A DNA stretch of 64,000 nucleotides from Anaerolineaceae bacterium UBA700 (GTDB taxonomy: Bacteria > Chloroflexota > Anaerolineae > Anaerolineales > Anaerolineaceae). Below the pieces are notes generated by a model. It was not told the DNA's origin. It searched no databases and was given only the letters and a program-made list of their open reading frames with translations. Position 1 is the first letter of the stretch. The number at the start of each line of letters is the position of its first letter. Below, piece after piece: positions 45,946-53,342 of this stretch. Position numbers and translations under genes: made by a program. The stretch is from contig DBMK01000213.1 in NCBI GenBank assembly GCA_002298885.1, forward strand, positions 1 through 64,000, given 5' to 3'.

Positions 45946-45975
45946 TATTTACAGCGTAAATTTACGATGTAAATA
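45946..45975. promoter_or_regulatory. TetR-type operator palindrome
   Basis: TATTTACAGCGTAAA is followed by TTTACGATGTAAATA: 14 of 15 arm positions pair, with no spacer. It lies 17 bases before the start of the decayed TetR gene, the usual place for an autoregulatory operator. Confidence 0.6.
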
Positions 45976-46240
45976 GACAACGAAGAGCATCGGGTGTCAA
46001 GGGGTTTCATTCTCAAGAAAGGAGAGACATTCCCTCGCATACAGAAGAAACAAACTTACTGCGTTAATTAGAGGAAAAGGGCCCGAAATGCTCTCAATAA
46101 GGGTCAGATTGATACCTGGGAAGGCGGTCTACTCAGGTAAGGCGAGAATCAAGCTTTATTCATTTGTGAATATGAGTTAAAATGAAACTATATTGGCCGG
46201 TTGTGCGCGTCAGAGCATTCCAGCCAGCCAAACATTAATC
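45976..46240. other. gene-free spacer before tRNA-Arg
   Basis: No coding frame with a ribosome binding site is seen. The stretch probably contains the tRNA promoter; no clear -35/-10 pair was identified. Confidence 0.3.
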
Positions 46241-46313
46241 GCCCTCGTAGCTCAATGGACAGAGCGCCTGACTTCGAATCAGTAGGTTGAGAGTTCGAAT
46301 CTCTCCGGGGGCG
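46241..46313 (+). tRNA. tRNA-Arg (anticodon TCG)
   Basis: A full 73-base cloverleaf. The acceptor GCCCTCG pairs with CGGGGGC (one G-T), the D-stem GCTC pairs with GAGC, and the anticodon stem CTGA/TCAG closes the loop CTTCGAA with anticodon TCG (codon CGA). The T-stem GAGAG pairs with CTCTC around TTCGAAT, and the discriminator is G. CCA is not encoded. A partial second copy follows within 45 bases. Confidence 0.9.
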
Positions 46314-46329
46314 CTATTGATTCCAGTCT

Positions 46330-46393
46330 GTCTTCGAATCCCCAAAAGGGGACCATGTCAGCAGGTTGAGAGTTCGAATCTCTCCGGGGGCGC
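46330..46393 (+). repeat. partial duplicate of the tRNA-Arg 3' half
   Basis: Bases 46358-46393 repeat the last ~36 bases of tRNA-Arg(TCG), including variable loop, T-arm, acceptor strand and the following GC, with one change. Just before it, GTCTTCGAATC resembles the anticodon loop, but a ~17-base insert (CCCAAAAGGGGACCATG) separates the two parts. The 5' half is absent. It could be an attachment-site scar from an integrated element or a tandem duplication in decay. Confidence 0.6.
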
Positions 46394-46582
46394 ACAGGGG
46401 TGCCGGTCATCTTCCTTGAGTCCGAGGTTGCCCCACATCGCGAAGAGCAGGTGGGGCGCGAACCGGGGTGAATGGGTTTAGCCGCCTTAACGATAAGTCG
46501 CTCACCCCTCCCATGCCAGGCACTCACCTATCACTATGTATCTAAATTCAACGTTTCCGCCATCGTGGCGGCGTTCAAATGA
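46394..46582. other. spacer after the tRNA region
   Basis: No gene supported. A CCCCAC/GTGGGG inverted repeat lies around 46424-46456. The minus-strand frame that crosses it runs back through the tRNA and is not a real protein. Confidence 0.3.
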
Positions 46583-47662
46583 TCAATGCGCTCCCTGAAT
46601 GAGGCCCTTGACCTTCTCCAACTGTTTCTTCAGTTGCAGCTGCGGGAGCAGACTGTTTGGGACACCGCCCTTGGCCGAAGAGTGGGTTCCGCAGATCACG
46701 TTGTCCGTGCCATTATCCAGCACCTGGTCGCGCGGCACCCCGGTAACCACGTAGTGCTCGGTGCCCCAATCCAACAGGATCTTATAAGTTGATGTTAGGT
46801 TGGTGTATTGGCTGAGGTTAATGCCGGTGACCAGGACGTTCCGGGTGAGCCCCCACATTCCGGCCACAAGAGCAAAATTGCTGCTGCCGGTGACCTCGTT
46901 GTTGGTGACCATCCCGCCATCTACCCCTTCCAACCAGAGGCCAAACACATTCGAAGGGTATAGCGTCAGGTTGTTGTTACGAGCCCGCAGGATAACCGTC
47001 TTATTCGGTCCATAGTAAGGCAGGTTGCCCAGGTTGTCTATGTCCCACACCGTGATTGCATTTGCTTCTTCATAGGCTGACACGTCGTTATCCACGATAT
47101 TATAGACCGAGGGCCTGAGGAAAGGCGCGTGACTATAACCTCCTGCAAGTATATGAATAGCGTTCCCGTATGCATGGTCAATGTTGTTGTTTGCGATTTC
47201 CAGGATGCTATTAGAATCCTCCTCCATGCGAATACCATCCCCCACCGCGTCTATGAAGTTGTCCTTAGCCGTCATATGGGAGTTAGAGCTCGCCCAGAAA
47301 TCAATCATGAAATACGAAGTCAGGCTGCCGGTATTGTGAGAGAACTGAAAATCACCCTGGGCCTGTTTTGTAAAATAAACACAGTCCTCCGGTGGAATGC
47401 CGGGAACTTGACTGCCGCCCATATTGACACCATATACTAGATTAGAAAAGGACGGATTGCCATTCTCATCGATACCTTCCTCTCCTTGAATGGTGATATT
47501 GGTGACCGAGGCGCTGAGTGGCTCCGTATTGGGAGAATAGCAGTCTTTCTGGGGGTCAAACGGCGTGACCATCATTTGTACAGCTCCAATCCAGGTAGCA
47601 ATCCAGAACCCGTTTGGCCCATAAGGAGTGCACGCGGCGGGCGGGGTGATGTGAAAGGTCAT
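46583..47662 (-). CDS. parallel beta-helix protein, C-terminal part
   Basis: 359 residues of a right-handed beta-helix, with repeated Asn-rich rungs (ASSNSHMTAKDNFID, LEIANNNIDHAYGNAI, ILRARNNNLTLYPSNV, GGMVTNNEVTGSSNFA) as in pectate-lyase-like proteins. It has no signal peptide of its own, and its first codons overlap the stop of the upstream piece. In the other frame the sequence before its ATG reads LIRGYPRLSD and runs on smoothly into MTFHIT. It is therefore the rear part of one ~490-residue secreted gene broken by a frameshift. Function probably carbohydrate binding or cleavage; no catalytic residues identified. Confidence 0.7.
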   Translation of the reverse strand: MTFHITPPAACTPYGPNGFWIATWIGAVQMMVTPFDPQKDCYSPNTEPLSASVTNITIQGEEGIDENGNPSFSNLVYGVNMGGSQVPGIPPEDCVYFTKQAQGDFQFSHNTGSLTSYFMIDFWASSNSHMTAKDNFIDAVGDGIRMEEDSNSILEIANNNIDHAYGNAIHILAGGYSHAPFLRPSVYNIVDNDVSAYEEANAITVWDIDNLGNLPYYGPNKTVILRARNNNLTLYPSNVFGLWLEGVDGGMVTNNEVTGSSNFALVAGMWGLTRNVLVTGINLSQYTNLTSTYKILLDWGTEHYVVTGVPRDQVLDNGTDNVICGTHSSAKGGVPNSLLPQLQLKKQLEKVKGLIQGAH

Positions 47663-48060
47663 GTCCGACAGGCGTGGGTAGCCGCGAATGAGTTGACCAC
47701 ACCTGGTAAGATGCCTTTATCGATGATAGTCTGGCAGTCCTGGTTGGGAAATGTGTCGATGAAGGTCTTTTTCTGCCCCATGCCCTTGAAGTAGCCGTCA
47801 AAATCCTCCACAACAATTATCCGGGTCCTAAACTGGCCTACGGCAAGCTGGACAGTGCTTCCCTTCCCGGCCTTTTTCGCCATGTTAAAGGCCTTTTGCA
47901 GGTTGGCGGTATCATCCGACCCGGTGGGATAGACGGTGATCACCTTCCCAGTCTTTACCACCGGATTGAACGGCGCCGCCATTACGGTGGTAGGCGCGGC
48001 TGCCAGTAGAATCACTGCTAGACAGGTTAATATAGACAGGACGAAGCTGAAGTGTTTCAT
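47659..48060 (-). CDS. parallel beta-helix protein, N-terminal part
   Basis: 133 residues with a signal peptide (1-28, VMA) and the opening of a beta-helix (VYPTGSDDTANLQKAFNMAKKAGKGSTVQLAVGQF is its capped first coil). The last dozen residues (NSFAATHACRT) are out of frame. A one-base deletion near 47690 (AAA to AA in a probable K-L-I-R-G-Y-P) would explain the break. AAAGGAG precedes the ATG. It diverges from the SARP gene across a 179-base promoter region. Whether the shift is a real mutation, a sequencing error or programmed cannot be told. Confidence 0.7.
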   Translation of the reverse strand: MKHFSFVLSILTCLAVILLAAAPTTVMAAPFNPVVKTGKVITVYPTGSDDTANLQKAFNMAKKAGKGSTVQLAVGQFRTRIIVVEDFDGYFKGMGQKKTFIDTFPNQDCQTIIDKGILPGVVNSFAATHACRT

Positions 48061-48160
48061 TTCGAACTCCTTTCTTTAGCTGTGAATGATTCCGCAATGC
48101 CCCTTGGACGATAGCTAGCCCGCTTTTAAGTTATCACGCATGCGCAACGAAATCGTAAAG

Positions 48161-48189
48161 TTGAAAAACCTATCTGATTGGCCTATAAT
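48161..48189 (+). promoter_or_regulatory. sigma-70 promoter of the SARP gene
   Basis: TTGAAA at 48161 and TATAAT at 48184 are separated by exactly 17 bases. The predicted start of transcription is near 48196, giving a leader of about 44 bases before the ATG at 48240. Confidence 0.75.
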
Positions 48190-48239
48190 CTAACTGCGGG
48201 GACTTTTCATCGCAGCCCTTATCCCCTCCAGGATGAGAC

Positions 48240-49052
48240 ATGGGGTATCTGTCGATCTCCTTGCTGGGAACGTGCTGCATCGCTCGCGACTCAATTTACA
48301 TCACTGGCCTGGCATCCAATAAAGTGCGCGGTTTATTAGCCTACCTGGCGGTCGAATCTGAACGACCGCATACCCGTGCAGCATTAGCTTCTCTGTTGTG
48401 GCCCGAATCGCCTGAGGACGCCGCCCTGGCCAGCCTGCGCAATGCCCTGGCCAATTTGCGCCATGCGATCGGCGACCAGGACGCGAATCCACCCATCTTG
48501 TTGATCACTCACAATTCCATTCAATTTAATCGGGATAGCGACTGCCGTGTGGATGTAGTCGAGATTGCCAGGGCGGCAAGCTTGCGGGTCATGCCGGGGC
48601 ATTTTGGCGCGGATAACGAAATCGGAGCCTTATCTGCGGCACTGGAGCTATACCGTGGCTCATTCCTGAAAGGCTTCTCGCTGCCTGAGAACGTCGAATT
48701 CGAAGAGTGGTCAAGTTTACAGCGCGAGCGCCTCGGACGGATTGCCCTGGAAGGCCTGGGCAGGTTAACAGACCATTACGAGGCCTTAGGCGAGTACAGC
48801 CTGGCCCTTGATTACGCTCACCGGCAGGTAGCGATCGACCCCTGGCTGGAGGAGAGTCACCGCCGCATTATGCGCCTGTTGGCCCGCTGCGGACAACGCG
48901 CTGAAGCCCTGGCCCAATATGAAACATGCCGCAGTGTGCTCGAAAAAGAGTTGGGGGTAGAACCTTCCGAGGAGACCCAGAAGCTGTGTGCAGAGATCCA
49001 CGCAGGAAATATCGGCAGGACCGACCATCGGGGACGTTGGGGGCCATGGTAA
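48240..49052 (+). CDS. SARP-family (BTAD) transcriptional activator
   Basis: 270 residues: a winged-helix DNA-binding domain (about 1-95, LLAYLAVESERPHTRAALASLLWP) and a bacterial transcriptional activation domain (about 100-250, VDVVEIARAASL, ELYRGSFLKGF, EALAQYETCRSVLEKELGVEPSEET). Many relatives in these bacteria continue into an NTPase and TPR region. Here the protein ends about 15 residues after BTAD in an unusual tail (RTDHRGRWGPW) where the DNA becomes antisense beta-helix remnant, so it may be the front part of a longer gene. AGGATGAGAC precedes the ATG. Targets unknown; the divergent beta-helix gene is the nearest candidate. Confidence 0.82.
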   Translation: MGYLSISLLGTCCIARDSIYITGLASNKVRGLLAYLAVESERPHTRAALASLLWPESPEDAALASLRNALANLRHAIGDQDANPPILLITHNSIQFNRDSDCRVDVVEIARAASLRVMPGHFGADNEIGALSAALELYRGSFLKGFSLPENVEFEEWSSLQRERLGRIALEGLGRLTDHYEALGEYSLALDYAHRQVAIDPWLEESHRRIMRLLARCGQRAEALAQYETCRSVLEKELGVEPSEETQKLCAEIHAGNIGRTDHRGRWGPW

Positions 49053-49345
49053 AAACGGGGTGAATGAGGGGATGTGAATGGGGGCCATTGGGGTTGCGGT
49101 GATGGTTGGGCCGTGAATGACCTGGTTGCCGACCAGGGTTGAATTGACCAGGTTAACAATGGCATAACCCGTCGTAAAAATGCCGCCTCCGGCCATGGTG
49201 GGGGTATTGTTCGGGCCAAAGACAGTATTGTATGGTCCAGGCTGGTATGCAGGATGGTCAATGCTGATGATTCTTCGATGGCGCCGCCGTTGAGGACAGC
49301 AGTTTTGTTATATACCCAGCTATCCTGCCAGGTCACCAGGCATGA
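49020..49345 (-). pseudogene. remnant of a GGG(I) beta-helix protein
   Basis: Two minus-strand frames carry pieces of the repeat seen in polymorphic beta-helix proteins: YNKTAVLNGGAIEESSALTI in one and MAGGGIFTTGYAIVNLVNSTLVGNQV in another. They are joined only by a frameshift near 49200-49250, with no start, signal peptide or matching end. The 3' end runs into the antisense of the SARP gene, so the piece is cut off there. Confidence 0.55.
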
Positions 49346-49491
49346 ATGACAGTGGCTTAATGTCATTCAGGAAGCATGATCTTTATTAGTCGAATTGAGT
49401 GGCGGAGTATGTGATAATGTCATATGTAATTTGATATTATCAAATCCATTGGTTGTCCCTATCTTCTTCTCGACCCAACCCACACCCACTC
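49346..49491 (+). promoter_or_regulatory. iclR upstream region with 17-bp palindrome
   Basis: ATTTGATA-T-TATCAAAT at 49429-49445 is a perfect palindrome with 8-bp arms, 46 bases before the ATG at 49492. IclR-family repressors bind palindromes of about this size near their own start, so this is a good candidate autoregulatory operator. A hairpin (GAATGACA/TGTCATTC) lies at 49343-49367. Confidence 0.5.
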
Positions 49492-50280
49492 ATGGAAACT
49501 GTTGCTCATAAAAACCGCAAGGTAATTGCCTCTGTCCAACGGGCGTTGGATATCCTTAACTTGTTCGAGGGAACCCAGACCGAGCTGGGCAACGCCGAAA
49601 TTGCCAGGCTGCTTGGCCTGGACACCGGCACGGTCGCCGGCCTGGTTTCAACCCTGAAAGTCAATAACTACTTAGAACAGAACCCCGCCAATCGTAAATA
49701 CCGCCTGGGAATGAAGCTTGCAGAAAGAGCAGCCGTGCTTCTGGCGCAGCTCGATTTACGTAAGATTGCCGCTCCGGTGCTGGATGAATTGCGGGCCTGG
49801 TGCGACGAGAGCATTAACCTGGCCCTGCGAGATGGCGTGGAAGTGGTGTACATTGAACGGCTGTATGGGGGACATTCCCTGGGGATCCGTTCCGAGCTAG
49901 GAAAACGGGCTGCTGTTCATAGCACAGCCCTCGGGAAAGCCATCCTGGCCTTCTCAAGCGAGGATGAGATTCGGGATTTCGTCAGGCTTTGCCCTTTCAA
50001 ACAGGTCACTCGCAACACCATCTGCGAACCCGAGCAATTCTCTCTGGAACTTGAGCGGGTGCGAAAGAATGGGTACGCCCTGGACGAAGAAGAAAACGAA
50101 ATTGGCGGGCGTTGTGTGGCCGCGCCGATATTCAACCAGGCTGGCATTCCTATTGCTGCCGTCAGCATTTCCGTTCCGATCCAGCGCTTACCCAGAGAGC
50201 AAATCTCATCTTTTGGCGCAAAAGTGAAAGAGGCCGGCGACTTGATTTCCTACAGGATGGGATACAATCGCACGTCCTGA
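49492..50280 (+). CDS. IclR-family transcriptional regulator
   Basis: 262 residues from the ATG (METVAHKN); a TTG 13 codons upstream is less likely. The winged helix-turn-helix is at about 8-70 (VQRALDILNLFE, NAEIARLLGLDTGTVAGLVSTL). The IclR effector domain is at about 80-250 (RAAVHSTALGKAILAF, Y-A-L-D-E-E-E-N-E-I-G-G-R-C-V-A-A-P-I). Family members sense small organic acids and usually repress or activate the adjacent catabolic genes. It lies directly before the Liv-type operon on the same strand and is its likely controller. Confidence 0.9.
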   Translation: METVAHKNRKVIASVQRALDILNLFEGTQTELGNAEIARLLGLDTGTVAGLVSTLKVNNYLEQNPANRKYRLGMKLAERAAVLLAQLDLRKIAAPVLDELRAWCDESINLALRDGVEVVYIERLYGGHSLGIRSELGKRAAVHSTALGKAILAFSSEDEIRDFVRLCPFKQVTRNTICEPEQFSLELERVRKNGYALDEEENEIGGRCVAAPIFNQAGIPIAAVSISVPIQRLPREQISSFGAKVKEAGDLISYRMGYNRTS

Positions 50281-50420
50281 TCTCCAATTACCGGCCTGAC
50301 ATTTTTTACCTGTAAAAAAACAATCTATATTCACAGGAGGTGATGCACTAACCTTAACCTTTTTCAAGGCGTATTCAATCATCCAGACAGATGAACATGA
50401 TCCAAATAGAGGAGGAAATG
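50281..50420 (+). promoter_or_regulatory. leader of the catabolic operon
   Basis: Contains TTTTTTAC-CT-GTAAAAAA (50302-50319), a palindrome with 8-bp arms that could be an operator or a weak iclR terminator. It also holds AGGAGGTGAT at 50335-50344, complementary to the end of 16S rRNA but not followed by a usable start except a two-codon ATG-CAC-TAA. The working ribosome site GGAGG lies at 50411-50415. Confidence 0.4.
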
Positions 50421-51785
50421 ATGAAACGAAGTTTTTGGGTTCTCGTCACCATCTTTATGGCTGCAAGCATGGTTTTGAGCGCTTGCGCCCCGGCTGCCAC
50501 CCCAGCCCCAACGCAACCCCCTGCCCCCACCCAGGCTCCTGATCCAACCAAGGCGCCTCAAGCAAACACCGCTCCGATCAAAATCGGCTCGTCTCTACCG
50601 CTAACGGGTGAGTTCTCCATCACAGGCTCCAAGCACCGCGACGGCTACCAGCTTTGCGCAGATTTGATCAACCAGGGCGGCGGAATCAATGGTCGCAAGG
50701 TTGATCTGGTCATCAGCGATAACCAATCCGATGTTGACACCACGCTGGCTCAGTTTGAGCGCTTCATCAACGTCGATAAGGTCGACCTGATTTTCGGCAC
50801 CTTTTCCAGCAAGCTGACCTTCCCGGCCTCGGCCATTACCGAAAAAGCCAAGATGCTTCACCCTATTCCCTCGGCGGCTGCGCTGCGGGTGTACGAACGC
50901 GGGTTTGAGTATCTGGTCTACTTTCAGCCGAATGCGGCCGAGTACATCGGCGCTTCGCCGGTCATGATGATCAAAGACCTGGTGGCCGCCGATCAGCAGC
51001 CTAAGTCTATCGCCATCGCCTATGCCGACGATTTCTATGCCAGCGCCCTGGTGGCAGGCCTGCTTGGTGAAGATGTGACCTTCGACAACAATGACGGCAG
51101 CAAGAAGACCGTCAGCCTTGCCCCAGGCGAGTTAAAGAATGCCGGCCTGAGCAATGTTGTCTTCAAAGAAATGTGGCCGGCTGGCTTTACCGATTGGACA
51201 ACCCTCGCCAGCAAGATCAAGGTTGCCAATGCCGACTTCCTGTTTGCCCCGGTCACATCGACCGACGAGGCCATTCAGCTCATTCGCGCACTCCAGCAGG
51301 TCGGCTACCAGCCCAAGGGCATCTTCATGAGCCAGGGCGCCCAGAAGGAATTTGGTGAAGCCCTCGGCAGCTCGGCCAACGGGGTCACCATCCAGTCCTC
51401 CTGGCATCCTTTGGCCAACTTCAGCGGCCTTTTGAACGGCAAGGAATTCACCAACCAGATGTTCCTGGATGCCTTCAAAGCAAAATACAATGCCGAAGCC
51501 GGTGAAGATGAAGCTATCCCCTTCGCATTGTGCCAGGGCATTGAACAAGCCATTCGCGCCACCGGTTCTACGGATAACACCGTGCTTCACCAGTGGCTGG
51601 CCGCCCGCACAGCTAAAGATCCGGTCAAGACCATCCTGGGCGATTTCTACTGGGATGCTCGCGGCCTTCCGATCAACAAATCCTTCATCATGACTCAGTG
51701 GCAGAACGGAAAGCTGGAATTCGTTTACCCGACGAACGCCTTCCCGGGCGTCAAACCATTGCAATATCCGAAGCCAGCCTGGTAA
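50421..51785 (+). CDS. Liv-type ABC substrate-binding lipoprotein
   Basis: 454 residues from the second ATG, which has GGAGG five bases ahead; an ATG 30 bases further upstream is too far from that site. A lipoprotein signal ends at LSAC, followed by a Pro/Thr/Ala linker (about 22-50). The periplasmic-binding type-1 domain then begins KIGSSLPLTGEFSI. This family delivers branched-chain amino acids, short-chain amides or aromatic and other organic acids to Liv-type transporters. The catabolic enzymes downstream argue for an acid rather than an amino acid. A hairpin follows the gene. Confidence 0.88.
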   Translation: MKRSFWVLVTIFMAASMVLSACAPAATPAPTQPPAPTQAPDPTKAPQANTAPIKIGSSLPLTGEFSITGSKHRDGYQLCADLINQGGGINGRKVDLVISDNQSDVDTTLAQFERFINVDKVDLIFGTFSSKLTFPASAITEKAKMLHPIPSAAALRVYERGFEYLVYFQPNAAEYIGASPVMMIKDLVAADQQPKSIAIAYADDFYASALVAGLLGEDVTFDNNDGSKKTVSLAPGELKNAGLSNVVFKEMWPAGFTDWTTLASKIKVANADFLFAPVTSTDEAIQLIRALQQVGYQPKGIFMSQGAQKEFGEALGSSANGVTIQSSWHPLANFSGLLNGKEFTNQMFLDAFKAKYNAEAGEDEAIPFALCQGIEQAIRATGSTDNTVLHQWLAARTAKDPVKTILGDFYWDARGLPINKSFIMTQWQNGKLEFVYPTNAFPGVKPLQYPKPAW

Positions 51786-51802
51786 ACCAATTCGAAATAT
51801 CA

Positions 51803-51832
51803 CCGTGCCCGGCTAATCAATGCCGGGCACGG
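51803..51832 (+). terminator. hairpin between binding protein and ATPase genes
   Basis: A perfect 11-bp stem (CCGTGCCCGGC with GCCGGGCACGG) and an eight-base loop, with no T-run. It fits the stabilising or partial-termination hairpins that often keep binding-protein message in excess over the transporter genes. Confidence 0.6.
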
Positions 51833-51861
51833 CACAATTCCTGGTAAATGGTGGATCTTAA

Positions 51862-52593
51862 ATGGCACTTCTAGAAATCAGGCAGTTGAACAAAAATTTT
51901 GGCGGGATCAGAGCTGTAAGCGACTGCACCATCTCGGTCGAGCAGGGTAGCATCACCAGCTTGATCGGCCCAAATGGCGCGGGCAAGACCACAGTATTCA
52001 ACCTGGTGACCGGCCTGCTAACCCCTGATTCGGGCGATATCCTGTTTGAAGGCAAGAAGCTCAATGGGCTTCAACCGCACAAGATCGCCCGCCGGGGCAT
52101 TAGCCGCACTTTCCAAATCACACGCGACTTGCCGGAAATGACCGTCCTGGAAAATATGATTGTATCCGCCCAGGTTAAAGGTTTTTGGGACATGTTCGGA
52201 AACAGCATGTTGAAAGCCGAGGAAGAGCGGGCCATGGATTTGTTGTCTTTCGTCGGTATTACATCCCTGGCTCACGAAAAAGCCAAGAATTTGTCTTACG
52301 GGCAGAAGAAATTACTGGAATTCGCCTCGATCATGATGTCTGACCCCAAACTTATCATGCTGGACGAACCTGCGGGCGGGGTCAACCCCACCCTGTTAGA
52401 AAGCATCATCGACCGCATTCTCGAATTGAACAAGAAAGGCATCACCATCTTGATCGTTGAGCACAACATGGAACTGGTGATGAAAATCAGCAATCCAGTG
52501 ATTTGCATGGCCTACGGTACCGTACTTGCCCAGGGCACACCCAAAGAAATTCAGGATGACCAGCGCGTGCTGGAAGCTTACCTGGGAGAATGA
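51862..52593 (+). CDS. livG: Liv-type ABC ATPase, LivG-like
   Basis: 243 residues. Walker A GPNGAGKTT near residue 38, Q-loop FQITRDLPEMTV, signature LSYGQKK near 148, Walker B LIMLDEPAGG and switch His in EHNME. The long insert between Walker A and the signature is typical of LivG. One of two ATPases driving the transporter. Its stop overlaps the next start as ATGA, so translation is coupled. Confidence 0.9.
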   Translation: MALLEIRQLNKNFGGIRAVSDCTISVEQGSITSLIGPNGAGKTTVFNLVTGLLTPDSGDILFEGKKLNGLQPHKIARRGISRTFQITRDLPEMTVLENMIVSAQVKGFWDMFGNSMLKAEEERAMDLLSFVGITSLAHEKAKNLSYGQKKLLEFASIMMSDPKLIMLDEPAGGVNPTLLESIIDRILELNKKGITILIVEHNMELVMKISNPVICMAYGTVLAQGTPKEIQDDQRVLEAYLGE

Positions 52594-53342
52594 CCATGGG
52601 CACCTTGATCATTGAAAACATCATCGCCGGCTACGGGAGCGGCCCAAATATCTTAAAAGGGCTTTCCCTGACGGTCGAGTCTTGTAAAACTTACTGCATT
52701 ATCGGCCCCAACGGTGCTGGGAAATCCACCCTGATTAAAGTAATCGCCGGCTTGATCAAGCCTCGCCAGGGCACCATTAAGTTTAAAGGGGAAACCATCA
52801 GCGGCTTGCGCGCCGATCAGGTCCTGGAACGAGGCCTGTGTTACGTTCCTTCCGATCGCAGCCTCTTCCCGGATATGACCGTGAAAGAGAATTTGCGCAT
52901 GGGCGGTTACGTGCTGCGCAATCCGCGCCTCGTCGACCAGCGCATTGAAGAGATTTTCGCCAGCTTTCCGGTGCTGAAAGAAAAAAGCACCCAGATGGCC
53001 CGCACACTTTCGGGCGGGCAGCAGCAATTGACTTCCATCGCTCGCGCCATGGTCCTTAAACCCGATATGATCATGCTCGATGAACCCTCGCTCGGCCTTT
53101 CTCCGAAGGTCGTCCAGCAGATCTTCAGCACGGTTGTCAGCTTGCGCGACCAGGGCATGACCATCCTCTTGGTGGAGCAGAATGCCCGGAAGGGACTGCA
53201 AATTGCTGACCAGGGCGTTGTCCTCGACCTGGGCACGAACAGCTTCGAACGCCCGGCTGCCGAAGTGCTGGAAGACCCACGCATCCAGGAGCTTTACCTC
53301 GGAAAGCGCCACCAATCCCCAACAGTTGAGGTGCTGCAATGA
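52590..53342 (+). CDS. livF: Liv-type ABC ATPase, LivF-like
   Basis: 250 residues (248 if the ATG two codons in is used). Walker A GPNGAGKST, Q-loop region RSLFPDMTV, signature LSGGQQQ, Walker B MIMLDEPSLGL, then VEQNA. The C-terminus is a little longer than usual. It overlaps the ATPase before it and the permease after it by four bases each. Confidence 0.9.
   Translation: MTMGTLIIENIIAGYGSGPNILKGLSLTVESCKTYCIIGPNGAGKSTLIKVIAGLIKPRQGTIKFKGETISGLRADQVLERGLCYVPSDRSLFPDMTVKENLRMGGYVLRNPRLVDQRIEEIFASFPVLKEKSTQMARTLSGGQQQLTSIARAMVLKPDMIMLDEPSLGLSPKVVQQIFSTVVSLRDQGMTILLVEQNARKGLQIADQGVVLDLGTNSFERPAAEVLEDPRIQELYLGKRHQSPTVEVLQ

Noticed and set aside
46279..46527. 82-codon minus-strand frame ending in PPERFELSTY
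   Set aside because: It is the translation of tRNA-Arg and its partial copy. This kind of frame is a recurrent false gene over tRNAs.
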